A stretch of DNA of 64,000 bases from Candidatus Tisiphia endosymbiont of Dascillus cervinus (GTDB lineage Bacteria > Pseudomonadota > Alphaproteobacteria > Rickettsiales > Rickettsiaceae): positions 186,001-250,000 of the forward strand of contig NZ_OZ032146.1 in the NCBI RefSeq assembly GCF_964026405.1. Reading direction: 5' to 3'. Positions within the stretch are counted from its first letter, which is position 1. Every line of letters begins with the position of its first letter. Below the pieces are notes generated by a model that worked only from the letters and a program-made list of their open reading frames with translations, was not told where the DNA came from and searched no databases. The position numbers and the translations under genes are program-made. Below are positions 35,879 through 44,591 of this stretch, one piece after another.

Positions 35879-36988
35879 CAAAACTTACGCTATGTAAGGT
35901 TCTAAATAGCGTAAAGAGGGTGAACGTAACTGCTGTTGCATATAATGATCTAAAAGCCCTAACTTTATTTGATAAACCGTCTTACCTATTTTGTGTGCAG
36001 TTCTTTTTAGAAAAGCCCACACTAAAAATGCACAACTAATGTGATTACGCTGGATGCGTTGTTTTCTGCATTGGCATCGTTCTATACCGGTAAGTTGCTT
36101 GATTTCTCTATGCATGCTCTCAATTACCCAACGAAAGCCACACTCATCTTGTACGGCTTTAGAAGATTTTTGAGTTTTGTTATTGGTAACAATATAATCA
36201 ACTCTGTTGGTAGAAACAGTAAGTTTAAACAAATTAACATGCTTATCTTTTGCAAAGCCCTTTATATGAATCTCCACTCCGCTCTTAATTTCCTCATCTG
36301 AAAACGTTAACTTGCTAACAGCTTTATAAGGCTTAGAAGAGGAAGTTTTAGTAACGTTTCTATTTGCTTTAATAGGAGCATAATAATATTTACCCAAGGA
36401 ATCAACATGTTGCATAATTTTATGCGTAGCATACCATGTGTCAAAAAGCACAGTTTGAAAAGGAATCTTTTTGCTATACACAGCATTATTTAACATATTT
36501 AATAGGTGTTCTACTTTTGTCGCTCCATCATGTTCGGGCGAAAAAATTCGGTAATCTATTACCCAAAACTTATTAATATCCGGATTATAATATACCAAAC
36601 TTACTACTCCTATACCAGTAGTAATACCACCTGTAGCCCCACTGTACTGTGATCTAGCAATTTCTATTTTCTTGGTATTTCTTTTATTTAACACCGTATC
36701 ATCAAATATTGTATATCCGTTAGGCGATAAAATAACATCATCCTTAATATGTTCCCATAACAAAGAAGGTGTATATTTTTCATTTTTTAAAAATCTATTA
36801 ATAACATCATGGCTACATTTTTTGGCATGTTCAGCATAGTAGGTCAAACTATAATTCTTTTGACTCACTATTAGAAATTGACAGTAATCTGTCCTATTAA
36901 CTGGTATTGCTTGCAATTTTATCCTCTTGGCATTTGTAAATTATACTCAACATAATGTACCATTTTTTTTCTCATAGCGTAAGTTTTG
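35879..36988 (-). mobile_element. Insertion sequence, copy 1 (complete, 1110 bp)
   Basis: Perfect 16-base inverted ends CAAAACTTACGCTATG and its complement enclose one transposase gene. TTTA occurs on both sides (35875-35878 and 36989-36992), consistent with a 4-base target duplication. Copies 2 and 3 have the same length, and copy 4 runs off the window. The transposase type suggests the IS4/IS701 superfamily. Confidence 0.92.
35885..36916 (-). CDS. IS4/IS701-like DDE transposase (IS copy 1)
   Basis: The 343-residue protein has DDE residues in TIFDDTVLNK, TVLFDTWYA and RWVIESMHREIKQL. The last fits the R-x3-E-x6-K core of IS4-type enzymes. It ends with the dense basic block ERCQCRKQRIQRNHI. 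The start is TTG 36916, supported by AGAGG 6 bases upstream. An 18-codon ORF (36975-36919, MRKKMVHYVEYNLQMPRG) ends 2 bases before it and may couple translation. The protein is identical in copy 2. Confidence 0.88.
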   Translation of the reverse strand: MQAIPVNRTDYCQFLIVSQKNYSLTYYAEHAKKCSHDVINRFLKNEKYTPSLLWEHIKDDVILSPNGYTIFDDTVLNKRNTKKIEIARSQYSGATGGITTGIGVVSLVYYNPDINKFWVIDYRIFSPEHDGATKVEHLLNMLNNAVYSKKIPFQTVLFDTWYATHKIMQHVDSLGKYYYAPIKANRNVTKTSSSKPYKAVSKLTFSDEEIKSGVEIHIKGFAKDKHVNLFKLTVSTNRVDYIVTNNKTQKSSKAVQDECGFRWVIESMHREIKQLTGIERCQCRKQRIQRNHISCAFLVWAFLKRTAHKIGKTVYQIKLGLLDHYMQQQLRSPSLRYLEPYIA

Positions 36989-37117
36989 TTTAGTAATACA
37001 GCTTTTTTAATAATTTCATATAATTAATATGCTAACCTCATGTATGAACCTCCTGTAAAATGCAAGAAAAAAATAACATATATAAACGATCCTAGCCAAA
37101 ATATTTGCAAAATTGAC

Positions 37118-37145
37118 TTGCAATAATACTTAAAAACATTATACT
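37118..37145 (+). promoter_or_regulatory. Promoter for rpmI-rplT
   Basis: TTGCAA and TATACT with 16-base spacing, about 75 bases before rpmI. A short segment GTCTATTAGCAACG lies in the leader, a fragment of the family C motif. No infC is present upstream, so the two ribosomal genes need their own promoter. Confidence 0.5.
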
Positions 37146-37223
37146 TACGTCTATTAGCAACGTGGCTTTGGTATGCCTAGTTTTTGCTAGACTGATCTTA
37201 AAATACCAAATAAAGGAATTATA

Positions 37224-37427
37224 ATGCCTAAATTAAAAACAAAATCAGCGGTAAAAAAGCGCTTTAAGCTTACTGCTACTGGCAAAGTCTGTGCCACTCA
37301 AGCTGGAAAAAAGCACTTCATGCGACGTCGTACAAAATCTCAGCTTCGTAACCTTAGAGGAACAACAATTCTCTGCGATCAAGATGCAAAGAACTTGAAA
37401 AAATTCTTTCTTCCATATGGAATTTAA
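37224..37427 (+). CDS. rpmI: Ribosomal protein bL35
   Basis: The 67-residue basic protein has the L35 pattern [20 protein letters not shown], followed by [17 protein letters not shown] and the ending [17 protein letters not shown] precedes the ATG. It lies 27 bases before rplT, the normal order, though infC, which often precedes it, is not here (an IS lies upstream). Confidence 0.97.
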   Translation: MPKLKTKSAVKKRFKLTATGKVCATQAGKKHFMRRRTKSQLRNLRGTTILCDQDAKNLKKFFLPYGI

Positions 37428-37454
37428 TAATTTAAATAAGGAAATAGGTGAGAT

Positions 37455-37811
37455 ATGTCACGAGTAAAATCAGGAAAAGTTTCAAAAAATCGTCATAAAA
37501 AAATTCTCAAACTTGCTAAAGGTTATAGGGGGAGATCGAATAATTGCTTTAGGGTAGCAATTGAAAAAGTTGAAAAAGCTCTACAATATGCTTATAGAGA
37601 TCGTAGAAATCGTAAGCGTGATTTTAGAGGGCTTTGGATACAAAGAATTAATGCAGCAGTACGTGAGCATGATTTAGTATATTCGCAGTTTATGGGTGGA
37701 CTGAAAAAAGCTGCCATAGATATTGATCGCAAGGTGCTAGCTGAATTGGCAGTCAACAACCCACAAGGTTTTGCAGATATAGTGGTGCAGGTAAAGACTC
37801 ATCTGCAATAG
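37455..37811 (+). CDS. rplT: Ribosomal protein bL20
   Basis: The 118-residue protein binds 23S rRNA early in 50S assembly. It shows [53 protein letters not shown] and [16 protein letters not shown], all typical. The stop TAG begins the sequence TAGACTTATTATTAAACCTC, a degraded form of the TAGACCTC repeat end. Confidence 0.97.
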   Translation: MSRVKSGKVSKNRHKKILKLAKGYRGRSNNCFRVAIEKVEKALQYAYRDRRNRKRDFRGLWIQRINAAVREHDLVYSQFMGGLKKAAIDIDRKVLAELAVNNPQGFADIVVQVKTHLQ

Positions 37812-37920
37812 ACTTATTATTAAACCTCTTGGATCATTCTACTTTTGCTGGTAATTTGGGCGTTGGGATTAGACTCAAATCCTCACGTATATTTGTTATA
37901 CTGCTTGCGACTTATCTTCG
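37812..37920. repeat. Degenerate TAGACCTC-type repeat
   Basis: AAACCTCTTGGATCATTCTACTTTTGCTGGTAATTTGG resembles the left part of the repeats at 13312 and 16637 (CTTCTGCTGGTGATTTGG). CTCAAATCCTCACGTA also matches their interior. The right half is gone and replaced by the intron-like sequence at 37921. Confidence 0.55.
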
Positions 37921-38130
37921 GTGTGCCAAGAGTACGAGTCACTGTAGAAGTGAGGAGTGGTGCTGTACTTAACATGGTGGTAGGTCCACCGGAATCAGCT
38001 GGTATGAGCAGATATCAAACTACCTTAAGCTGCTGTATTCTAAGGAATATGGTGGTGAGTGTTAAGGAAAAGGCTGGAAACAGTCAGGTATGACCTATGG
38101 AGGTGAACGAAAGTGAATCACTGTATTTAA
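37921..38130 (+). mobile_element. Possible 5' fragment of a group II intron
   Basis: It begins GTGTGCCAAGAG, the GTGYG start of bacterial group II introns. It is GC-richer than its surroundings and ends with CCTATGGAGGTGAACGAAAG, which resembles the late domain I stretch CCTATGGGAACGAAACGAAAG of known introns. Short complementary segments (GGTAGGTCCACC) suggest folded RNA. It is cut after about 210 bases by the multi-hairpin repeat D1. No reverse transcriptase is present. The call is by pattern memory only. Confidence 0.45.
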
Positions 38131-38134
38131 CCTC

Positions 38135-38388
38135 AACCTCAGTTCGATATAAGAATTAATAATTCTTATATCGATACTTGCTTTGTTATAAGGAAAAATG
38201 CACTCTTGAAGCGGCTGACGCGAGTGCATTTTAACTTTTTTCATCATTCAATATGTGATTTTAATAATTAAAATCACATATTGAATGGAGTATTATATTT
38301 TAACAATCAGGTGGGCAGCCGCTTCAAACCTGATTGTTTCTATATATAATACTGAATTCGATGTAACAAGTTACATCGAATTCAGGTT
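38135..38388. repeat. Multi-hairpin repeat, subfamily D, copy D1
   Basis: The modules in order are as follows. Left palindrome: TCGATATAAGAATT/AATTCTTATATCGA. Hairpin 1: 38197-38230, AATGCACTC/GAGTGCATT, loop with GAAGCGGCTG at 38208-38217. AT hairpin: 38245-38287, about 21 bp. Hairpin 3: 38302-38338, AACAATCAGGT/ACCTGATTGTT, loop with CAGCCGCTTC at 38316-38325. Right palindrome: CTGAATTCGATGTAA with its complement, 38352-38385. The two loops are exact complements. The ends AACCT and AGGTT are inverted. D2 at 57655 is nearly identical. Confidence 0.9.
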
Positions 38389-38401
38389 ATTTTAATTAAT
38401 T

Positions 38402-38878
38402 TCAACCACTATTAGAACCGATTTAACTGTAACCGCTATACTGCATGATACCATTGAGGATACTAAACTGACCAAAAGCAAGATTGCCTATATCTTTAGT
38501 GATCTAATTGCTGATCAGATAGAAAAACTAACTAGGGGTAAGTGCGACAGAAAGATTAGCTCGGCAGAAATCATGGAATTATTATAGCAGCACAAGATAT
38601 ATGATATCATAATGGTTAAAATATTTGACAGAATTAACAATTTAGAAACTGTTAGTATAAAATCTCTAGAAAAGATTCAGAAGATAATAGAAGAAACTTT
38701 TAAAAATTTTATAAGTATTAGCATGTGTTGTGGAACAAAACAACTAGAAAATATATTAACTACTTTATGTTACAAACATTTACCAATTACTGAATCCCCC
38801 TTAGAGCTTACAACAATTATCCAACATAAATACCAGCTTCCTACTCCAACTTTTGAAAATGATACAAACCAAAAGTAA
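38402..38878 (+). pseudogene. RelA/SpoT HD hydrolase-domain gene, truncated with internal stop (copy 2)
   Basis: The frame begins abruptly after repeat D1 at IRTDLTVTAILHDTIEDTKL, so the N-terminal part with the first metal His is missing. A TAG at 38585-38587 interrupts it after AEIMELL, yet the same frame continues QHKIYDIIMVKIFDRINNLE to the stop at 38878. It is clearly paralogous to 22304-23039. The retained segment IADQIEKLTRGKC shows what that copy has lost. It cannot be active as written. Confidence 0.85.
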
Positions 38879-38881
38879 ATC

Positions 38882-40141
38882 CTATACTTTCTTAATAATT
38901 AAGCTTGCATTAGTTCCTCCAAATCCGAATGAATTAGAAAGTACATAACTAATTTTTGTATTTTTAGCTTCTAAAGCAACTAAATCTATTTTTGCTTCTG
39001 CTATCGGTTTATGCAAATTTAGAGTTGGTGGAGCAACTTGGTCTCGCATAGCAAGAATTGAATATATTAATTCTACGCTACCAGCTGCTCCAAGCAAATG
39101 ACCAATAGATGATTTGGTTGACGACATAAGAACATTCGGGTTAGCATCCAAAAATAATTTTTGAACAGCCGTTAACTCTATAGCATCACCAACTTGGGTA
39201 GAAGTGCCGTGAGCATTGATATAATCAATAAGACTTGCATCAATTTTTGCATCTTTAAGAGCCTCAGACATAGCTCTATAAGCACCTCTTCCATCGGGAT
39301 GAGGTGAGGTCATATGATAAGCATCGCCAGTAGAACCATATCCAATAATTTCAGCATAAATCTTAGCGTTTCTAGCATAAGCATGCTCATATTCTTCAAG
39401 TACTACAACACCTGCCCCTTCTCCCATTACAAATCCATCACGATCTTGATCCCATGGTCTTGATGCAAGTTCAGGCGTAGAATTATATTTAGTAGATAAT
39501 GCTCTTGCAGCAACGAATCCAGCCACCCCGACCAGAGTAACCGGTGCTTCGGCCCCACCAGCAACCATAACATCTACATTACCATATTGAATCATACGCA
39601 TAGCATCCCCTATAGCATGAGAGCCAGTGGAACAAGCTGTAACGACAGCTTGGTTTGGTCCGGTGAATCCGTATTTAATGGAAACATGACCTGCAAAGAG
39701 ATTAATTAATGAGGAGGGGATAAAAAATGGACTAACTTTGCCATTATTTTCTTTATGAAACTTTACGGATGTTTCTTCGATCATCCCAAGTCCACCTATT
39801 CCTGAACCAAGTATTAAGCCGGTTCTATCTCCCGATAATTCATCTTTTACTTTCCACCCGCTATCCTCGATTGCCTCAGTAGCTGCTCCTATACCATATT
39901 GGATAAATAAATCCATCTTATGGACATTGCGAGGGTCAATAAATTTTTCTGGGTTAAAACCATTATCTGTTGAGTGATCCACTGTACCCGCTATTTTACA
40001 GGCAAGGTTAGAAGTATCAAATCTTGTGATTGACTTGATGCCACTGCGGTTCTTTATAATACCTTCCCAAGAGGGCTTTACACCAACTCCTAGTGGTGTG
40101 ATAAGCCCAATACCGGTTATAACAACTCTTCTAGTCGACAT
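38882..40141 (-). CDS. fabF: Beta-ketoacyl-ACP synthase II
   Basis: FabF extends acyl chains on ACP in fatty acid synthesis. The 419-residue protein has the nucleophile Cys in VVTACSTGSHAIGDAM, the catalytic His in YINAHGTSTQVGD and SSIGHLLGAAGS, and a C-terminal NSFGFGGTNASLII. All are intact. It follows acpP by 9 bases. fabG, which often precedes acpP, is not here. Confidence 0.97.
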   Translation of the reverse strand: MSTRRVVITGIGLITPLGVGVKPSWEGIIKNRSGIKSITRFDTSNLACKIAGTVDHSTDNGFNPEKFIDPRNVHKMDLFIQYGIGAATEAIEDSGWKVKDELSGDRTGLILGSGIGGLGMIEETSVKFHKENNGKVSPFFIPSSLINLFAGHVSIKYGFTGPNQAVVTACSTGSHAIGDAMRMIQYGNVDVMVAGGAEAPVTLVGVAGFVAARALSTKYNSTPELASRPWDQDRDGFVMGEGAGVVVLEEYEHAYARNAKIYAEIIGYGSTGDAYHMTSPHPDGRGAYRAMSEALKDAKIDASLIDYINAHGTSTQVGDAIELTAVQKLFLDANPNVLMSSTKSSIGHLLGAAGSVELIYSILAMRDQVAPPTLNLHKPIAEAKIDLVALEAKNTKISYVLSNSFGFGGTNASLIIKKV

Positions 40142-40150
40142 GATTATTCA

Positions 40151-40408
40151 TTAATTAGTTATTTTTTTATTTATGTACTGTACAACATCAGAGACAGTTA
40201 AAATTTTACTGGCATCTTCATCTGGTATATCACATTTATACTTTGCTTCTATTGCCATCATTAATTCAACTGTATCTAAACTATCGGCTTTAAGATCCTC
40301 AACAAATCTAGACTCAAGGGTGATTGAATCTTTCTTTACTTTTAATGTATTAGCAACGATTTCAATAACATCTTGTTCGATGATATTCTGAGCAACACTT
40401 GCATCCAT
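40151..40408 (-). CDS. acpP: Acyl carrier protein
   Basis: I chose the ATG at 40408, giving 85 residues (MDASVAQNIIEQDVIEIV). An upstream in-frame ATG at 40549 would add 47 residues foreign to the family, and a GAGG site precedes 40408. The phosphopantetheine Ser is in EDLKADSLDTVELMMAIE. The acidic helices are typical. Co-transcribed with fabF. The 200 bases upstream to terC show only leader sequence. Confidence 0.95.
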   Translation of the reverse strand: MDASVAQNIIEQDVIEIVANTLKVKKDSITLESRFVEDLKADSLDTVELMMAIEAKYKCDIPDEDASKILTVSDVVQYINKKITN

Positions 40409-40619
40409 AATTAGAACCTCATAACTTAATTTAATTTTAGTAAAATATTCAAACTTTAGCCACTCATGATTGACTTGTATGGAATAAACATAATCTATAC
40501 ATAAGTAAGCTTTGAATAAGACGATACAATAATTCCAAACTTCTAGCATAAAAAAATATTTTATGCCAGTGTAAAATTTCTTTAGTTCTTAAATTAAAAT
40601 ATTACTAATGGTTTACATT

Positions 40620-41490
40620 TTAGTATACACTCCTTTTCCTGATAATAGAAGCAATAATACCAAACAACAGAAGAGTAATAGTCATAGCCAATGCAGCGTA
40701 AGATGGAATCTCAATAAAATGTTCAGCGAATATTTTTATACCAATAAATATTAATGCTAGCGAATATTTTATATAACTAAATTGCTCAACAATATTAGCT
40801 AAACATAAGAATAAGGCACGTAAACCTAATATGGCAAAAATATTAGAAGTATAAATTATGTAAGGATCCTTAGTGATAGCAAATATTGCTGGTATACTAT
40901 CAATGGCAAAGACAATATCCATGATTTCTATAATTATTAATGATGCAAGAAGACGTAATACTTAACCTATTATTAGTTTTAACAAAAAATTTATAACCGG
41001 AAATTTTAGGAGTAAGATTAAAGTATTTTTGTAGAATTCTATAAATATACGATTCCTCTACTTTAAAACTTTTTTTTGCTATATAAAAAGTTTTGATGCC
41101 TGTAACTATAAGAATAGCTGCAAAAATATATAATAACCAAGAGAATTTCGAGATAACAATGACACCTAGATATATAATTATGGCTCTAAAAACAATGACA
41201 CCTAGAATTCCCAAGAATAATATCCGATGCTGATATATTAAAGGAATAGAGAAAAACTGAAAAACCATCAATATAATAAAAATATTATCCAATGACATAG
41301 CTTTCTCTATAAAAAAGCAAGTGTAGTATTCCCGGGCTTTTTCTCCTCCCATATCAAAAAAAATGAAAATACCGAAGAGGCATGCTATAATTAAATAAAA
41401 AAGGCTAAAATAAATAGTTTGGCGGAAGCTCATCACTTTATTTTCTTGGTTTGCAAAACCAAGATCGTAGATTAGTAAACCTGCAATCAC
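40620..41490 (-). pseudogene. TerC-family membrane protein, truncated and frameshifted
   Basis: TerC proteins are metal-ion exporters that act at the membrane. Blocks present are FFIEKAMSLDNIFIILMVFQFF, YQHRILFLGILGVIVFRA, and, in a second frame, [22 protein letters not shown] with [13 protein letters not shown]. One extra A near 40963 shifts the frame between KTNNR and VLRLLASLI. At the 5' end family F repeat F2 (41499) abuts the gene, so the first residues are lost and only a GTG could start it. Confidence 0.85.
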
Positions 41491-41498
41491 TGTACAAA

Positions 41499-41697
41499 AA
41501 CCCGAGTTGCCAATTAATTATACTGGCAAAAGCTATATTTAACGCTGGTTTCATGTGAGGCTCGATACTAAAACATTTTTAATACAAACATATTTCTAAA
41601 AAATATAGTTTTTATTAAGTGTTTTAATGTTACAAATTAACTTCAAATGTTCATAAAACCTAGCTCTGCTCTTATAAATTAATTGGCAACTCGGGTT
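41499..41697. repeat. MITE-like repeat, family F, copy F2
   Basis: Nearly identical to F3 (inverted) and F1. The inverted ends are AACCCGAGTTGCCAATTAAT and ATTAATTGGCAACTCGGGTT. It lies directly upstream of the terC remnant and appears to have replaced the start of that gene. No ORF of note. Confidence 0.9.
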
Positions 41698-41780
41698 ACA
41701 AAAAACAACCCAAGTCAAGATTCCCTCCATAAACTACTATAACAACTTGAAGAATTAATTCTCAAGTTTATGATCTGATG

Positions 41781-42353
41781 TTAAGCATTAGCCATTCGTG
41801 AAGTAAAGTGGGATTCTTTGATACCGAGATTGTGTAAAGCATTGTGCCACTTATTCTCTGGATGATCAGAAAAAATAAATTCTTTATCACATTTTGTTAT
41901 TATCCACAAATTCTCCTTAATCTCTGTTTCAAGCTGCCCTGCCTTCCAAGCAGTGTATCCAATAATAAATAAACTATTTTTAGGACCATGACCAGAAGCA
42001 ATATCATGAGGGATTTTAGGATTAGAGCTAACTGCTAAATGATTCTGAAATTTCAATAGTAGATTTTCATCATAATCATCAGAATGTAGGAAGAATCCGC
42101 GTTCATGCTCAACTGGTCCTCCTAGATATATAGGCATCATAATGTTACTATCTACTTGATCATCAGATATTTTAAAAAACGATTTTATCTCTATATGATT
42201 TACCAAATTATTGAAAATTAAACCCATTGCTCCTTCTGCTGTATGAGACAGCATATAAATAAGTGATTTATTAAATATACCATCAAGCATGTAAGGAGTA
42301 GCGATCAGAACCTTACCAGATAAATTATCAAAAATCTTATCGTTTACACTCAT
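41781..42353 (-). CDS. YqgE/AlgH family protein (DUF179)
   Basis: The 190-residue protein shows the family blocks [46 protein letters not shown], and [22 protein letters not shown]. Members are soluble and widespread in proteobacteria. AlgH was first linked to alginate regulation, but no biochemical activity is established. The ATG lies at 42353, divergent from cvpA. The 183-base gap to cvpA holds a partial TAGACCTCTTTTGAAAC repeat end at about 42430. Confidence 0.9.
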   Translation of the reverse strand: MSVNDKIFDNLSGKVLIATPYMLDGIFNKSLIYMLSHTAEGAMGLIFNNLVNHIEIKSFFKISDDQVDSNIMMPIYLGGPVEHERGFFLHSDDYDENLLLKFQNHLAVSSNPKIPHDIASGHGPKNSLFIIGYTAWKAGQLETEIKENLWIITKCDKEFIFSDHPENKWHNALHNLGIKESHFTSRMANA

Positions 42354-42536
42354 AATGTTTATTGTATTTTAAAATTTATTAACATACTAGCTTTTAGATA
42401 CATATAATGTTAAATTACTGCTATTCAATAGACCTCTTTTGAAACTTCATCTGAGAGGTTTAATAAAAATTTTGAACATGATAGTAAATATACTCAACTT
42501 CTGTTCTAAACTTAAAGTAATTTTTTAAAAAGTCTA

Positions 42537-43229
42537 ATGTTTACTTGGTTTGATATAATAATATTGGCAATTATTACTACTTCATCGATGCTCGGGGCAT
42601 ATGGAGGAATAATAAAGCTTACTATTAGCTTACTTGGCTTTATAGTCTCAATTCTTTTTGCCTATTACCTATCTCCATATACTATTTCCATTATTACTCG
42701 ATATTTTAATAACCACATTGCATTGGTAGTTACCTCTGGGATTATTTCCTATATTATCTCTCTAATCATATGCTCTTTTGTAACCCGTAAATTTCTTTTG
42801 ATGATCTCTGTTATAAGTGGTGGGGTCATTGACAGATCTCTAGGCTTAGCCGCAGGCATGTTTAGAGGTATGATTATTTGTTTATGTATCTTCCTAGTCC
42901 TAACAATTTTCTTTTCTGACAGTTACTTACAAGCAGAAACCCTAAAAGACGTTATGCAAAATACTACTATTGATAAATATCCAAGATGGCTTAAGGAATC
43001 TGTGACTACATCGTATCTAGATAATTTAAGTAAAAATCTTATAAGAACTCTACCACAAGATAGTTTGGAATTCATTAAATTACCTAAAAAATCAAAGATT
43101 ATTGATACTACAAATGTGTTAGAAAAATCACAATCTCAAGAATCTCCCAATAAAGTAAAACAACTCCCTGAAGATCTTATGCAAGAACTTGATGAAGTAT
43201 TATCAAAAAAAGTAGAGAATCATGACTAG
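42537..43229 (+). CDS. cvpA: CvpA family membrane protein
   Basis: The 230-residue protein has four membrane spans in the first 125 residues, beginning MFTWFDIIILAIITTSSMLGAYGG, with the DRSLGLAAGMFRG block near residue 100 that marks CvpA. The C-terminal third is soluble and charged. CvpA is linked to colicin V production and purine gene clusters in E. coli, and its mechanism is unclear. Its stop overlaps the start of a 40-codon ORF by 8 bases. Confidence 0.88.
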   Translation: MFTWFDIIILAIITTSSMLGAYGGIIKLTISLLGFIVSILFAYYLSPYTISIITRYFNNHIALVVTSGIISYIISLIICSFVTRKFLLMISVISGGVIDRSLGLAAGMFRGMIICLCIFLVLTIFFSDSYLQAETLKDVMQNTTIDKYPRWLKESVTTSYLDNLSKNLIRTLPQDSLEFIKLPKKSKIIDTTNVLEKSQSQESPNKVKQLPEDLMQELDEVLSKKVENHD

Positions 43230-43344
43230 GCTATTGAATAACTATAATAAAAAGAGTTATATTATTGGTAGATATATTCAAGATATAGCTAATCATGAGT
43301 TTATTCAAGAGCAAAAATTTGTTGTCGAATATAAGGTAATTTAA
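43222..43344 (+). pseudogene. Small ORF overlapping cvpA, probably a truncated gene
   Basis: ATG 43222 lies inside the cvpA end (ATGACTAG), an arrangement typical of coupled genes. It encodes 40 residues, MTRLLNNYNKKSYIIGRYIQ and on to KFVVEYKVI. The stop TAA comes from a palindromic repeat that begins at 43343, so the original downstream gene was probably cut here. I do not recognise it. Confidence 0.4.
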
Positions 43345-43434
43345 CCTAAGTTCGATGTAACAAGTTATCAGTATTATCTCTGTTAGAGGTGACATCGGGG
43401 CTATTAAACCGATGTCTTACATCGAACTCAGGTT
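43343..43434. repeat. Short D-like palindromic repeat
   Basis: Ends AACCTAAGTTCGATGTAA and TTACATCGAACTCAGGTT match the outer ends of subfamily D. The interior holds only GACATCGG/CCGATGTC instead of the three D hairpins. It looks like a minimal or deleted relative. The motif GGGCTATTAAACCGATGTC recurs at 6300. Confidence 0.75.
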
Positions 43435-43507
43435 ACATATAATGCTATCTAGACTAAGTTATTTTACAAAAAAGTTCCTAAATATTTAAAGTATTGTTAT
43501 TATTTGC

Positions 43508-43537
43508 TTGACATTAGTTAACAGATATTATTCTAAT
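43508..43537 (+). promoter_or_regulatory. Promoter for the leucine-rich-repeat gene
   Basis: A perfect TTGACA (43508-43513) with TCTAAT at 18-base spacing. The next gene starts 58 bases later with a GGAGAG site. Confidence 0.5.
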
Positions 43538-43594
43538 ACTATCCTATAGTAAATAAATTTTTAATAATTTGTAATATAACTGGAGAGAAAAAAT

Positions 43595-44591
43595 ATGGGA
43601 CGTATTAAGTATAGTAATGGAAATAGGGTTAATCATGTTCGGAAGATTCAGGGGGAGTTCCTAAAAAAACAAGATACTGAATCATACTTATTGAGTAAAA
43701 AGATGAATAATGGGAACAACATACAAGAAAAGAATACACCAAACATAGATGCCTTACCTAATATTCCTGCCATACCGAATTATGCACTTAATCTTCCAAA
43801 GCAGAATAGTATAGACCCTATTAATGGAGCTATACCACATACTCTTACTGCACAAGGTTTCTTGACTCTTGCTACCCTCCTTTCTGCCGCTTCTGCCGCT
43901 TTTCCTAATACTACTGCTCCACCCAATAAAGCTATCGATAATCCAAATAGCTCATTGAGTAGAGTAACAAGTCCCACTGGGGTGAGTAAGATGCCTGTTC
44001 TTTTTGATACTACTCCTGCAACTACTTCAACTAGCCAAAACCATGCCCCTTCTCTTATTAGGGAAAAAGATGGTCTTATACTACATGATGCTTATGGTAA
44101 TATTATACTAGGTAGTGATGCTAGTAAGTTAACTTTCAGCTATAATCTAGACATAGACAGGCTCGAACAACAACTCAAAAATAGTAAAATTACTGAATTA
44201 TGTCTATGGGCTCTTAAGATTGATCCTCAAAAAGTACAAAAGATTGGAGAATTTCTTAAAGATAGTAATGTTAAAGTATTAAGTATACTACATGGTAGTA
44301 TAGAAGGAATAAACTTTGGAACAATGCTTACAGATACTAAAGTTACTACATTAAATCTAGCATATAATGGAATAGGCAATAAAGGAGCAATAGGTCTTGA
44401 ATCACTTAAAGGGACTAATGTTCAAGAACTAAATCTATCAGATAATAGAATAGGCAATAAAAGAGCAAAAGGTCTTATAGAATCACTTGAAGAGACTAAT
44501 GTTAAAGTACTAGATCTATCACATAACAATATGAGTGATAAAAAGGTAAATGATATTATACCAGAACTTAAAAAAATACTAAGATTATTGT
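43595..44591 (+). pseudogene. Leucine-rich-repeat candidate effector, 3' end cut by IS copy 2
   Basis: The protein starts MGRIKYSNGNRVNHVRKIQG. It has a low-complexity Pro/Ala/Thr/Asn-rich middle (residues about 50-150). NLR-type ribonuclease-inhibitor-like leucine-rich repeats follow, for example TTLNLAYNGIGNKGAIGLES, VQELNLSDNRIGNKRAKGL and VKVLDLSHNNMSDKK. Such eukaryotic-like repeats are common in secreted effectors of intracellular bacteria. The gene ends at the IS boundary. Translation would continue 53 codons into the IS (to 44752), giving a chimeric tail. A GGAGAG site and promoter remain, so expression is possible. Confidence 0.75.

Noticed and set aside
36041-36301. An 86-codon ORF opposite the transposase, present in each IS copy
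   Set aside because: It recurs only because the IS is repeated. No evidence that it is a gene.
37845-38093. An 82-codon plus-strand ORF after rplT
   Set aside because: It crosses a degenerate repeat and the intron-like block, has no family resemblance, and its composition does not look like the other genes.
40409-40549. A 47-codon N-terminal extension of acpP
   Set aside because: ACP length and the site before 40408 argue for the shorter protein. The extension is leader sequence.
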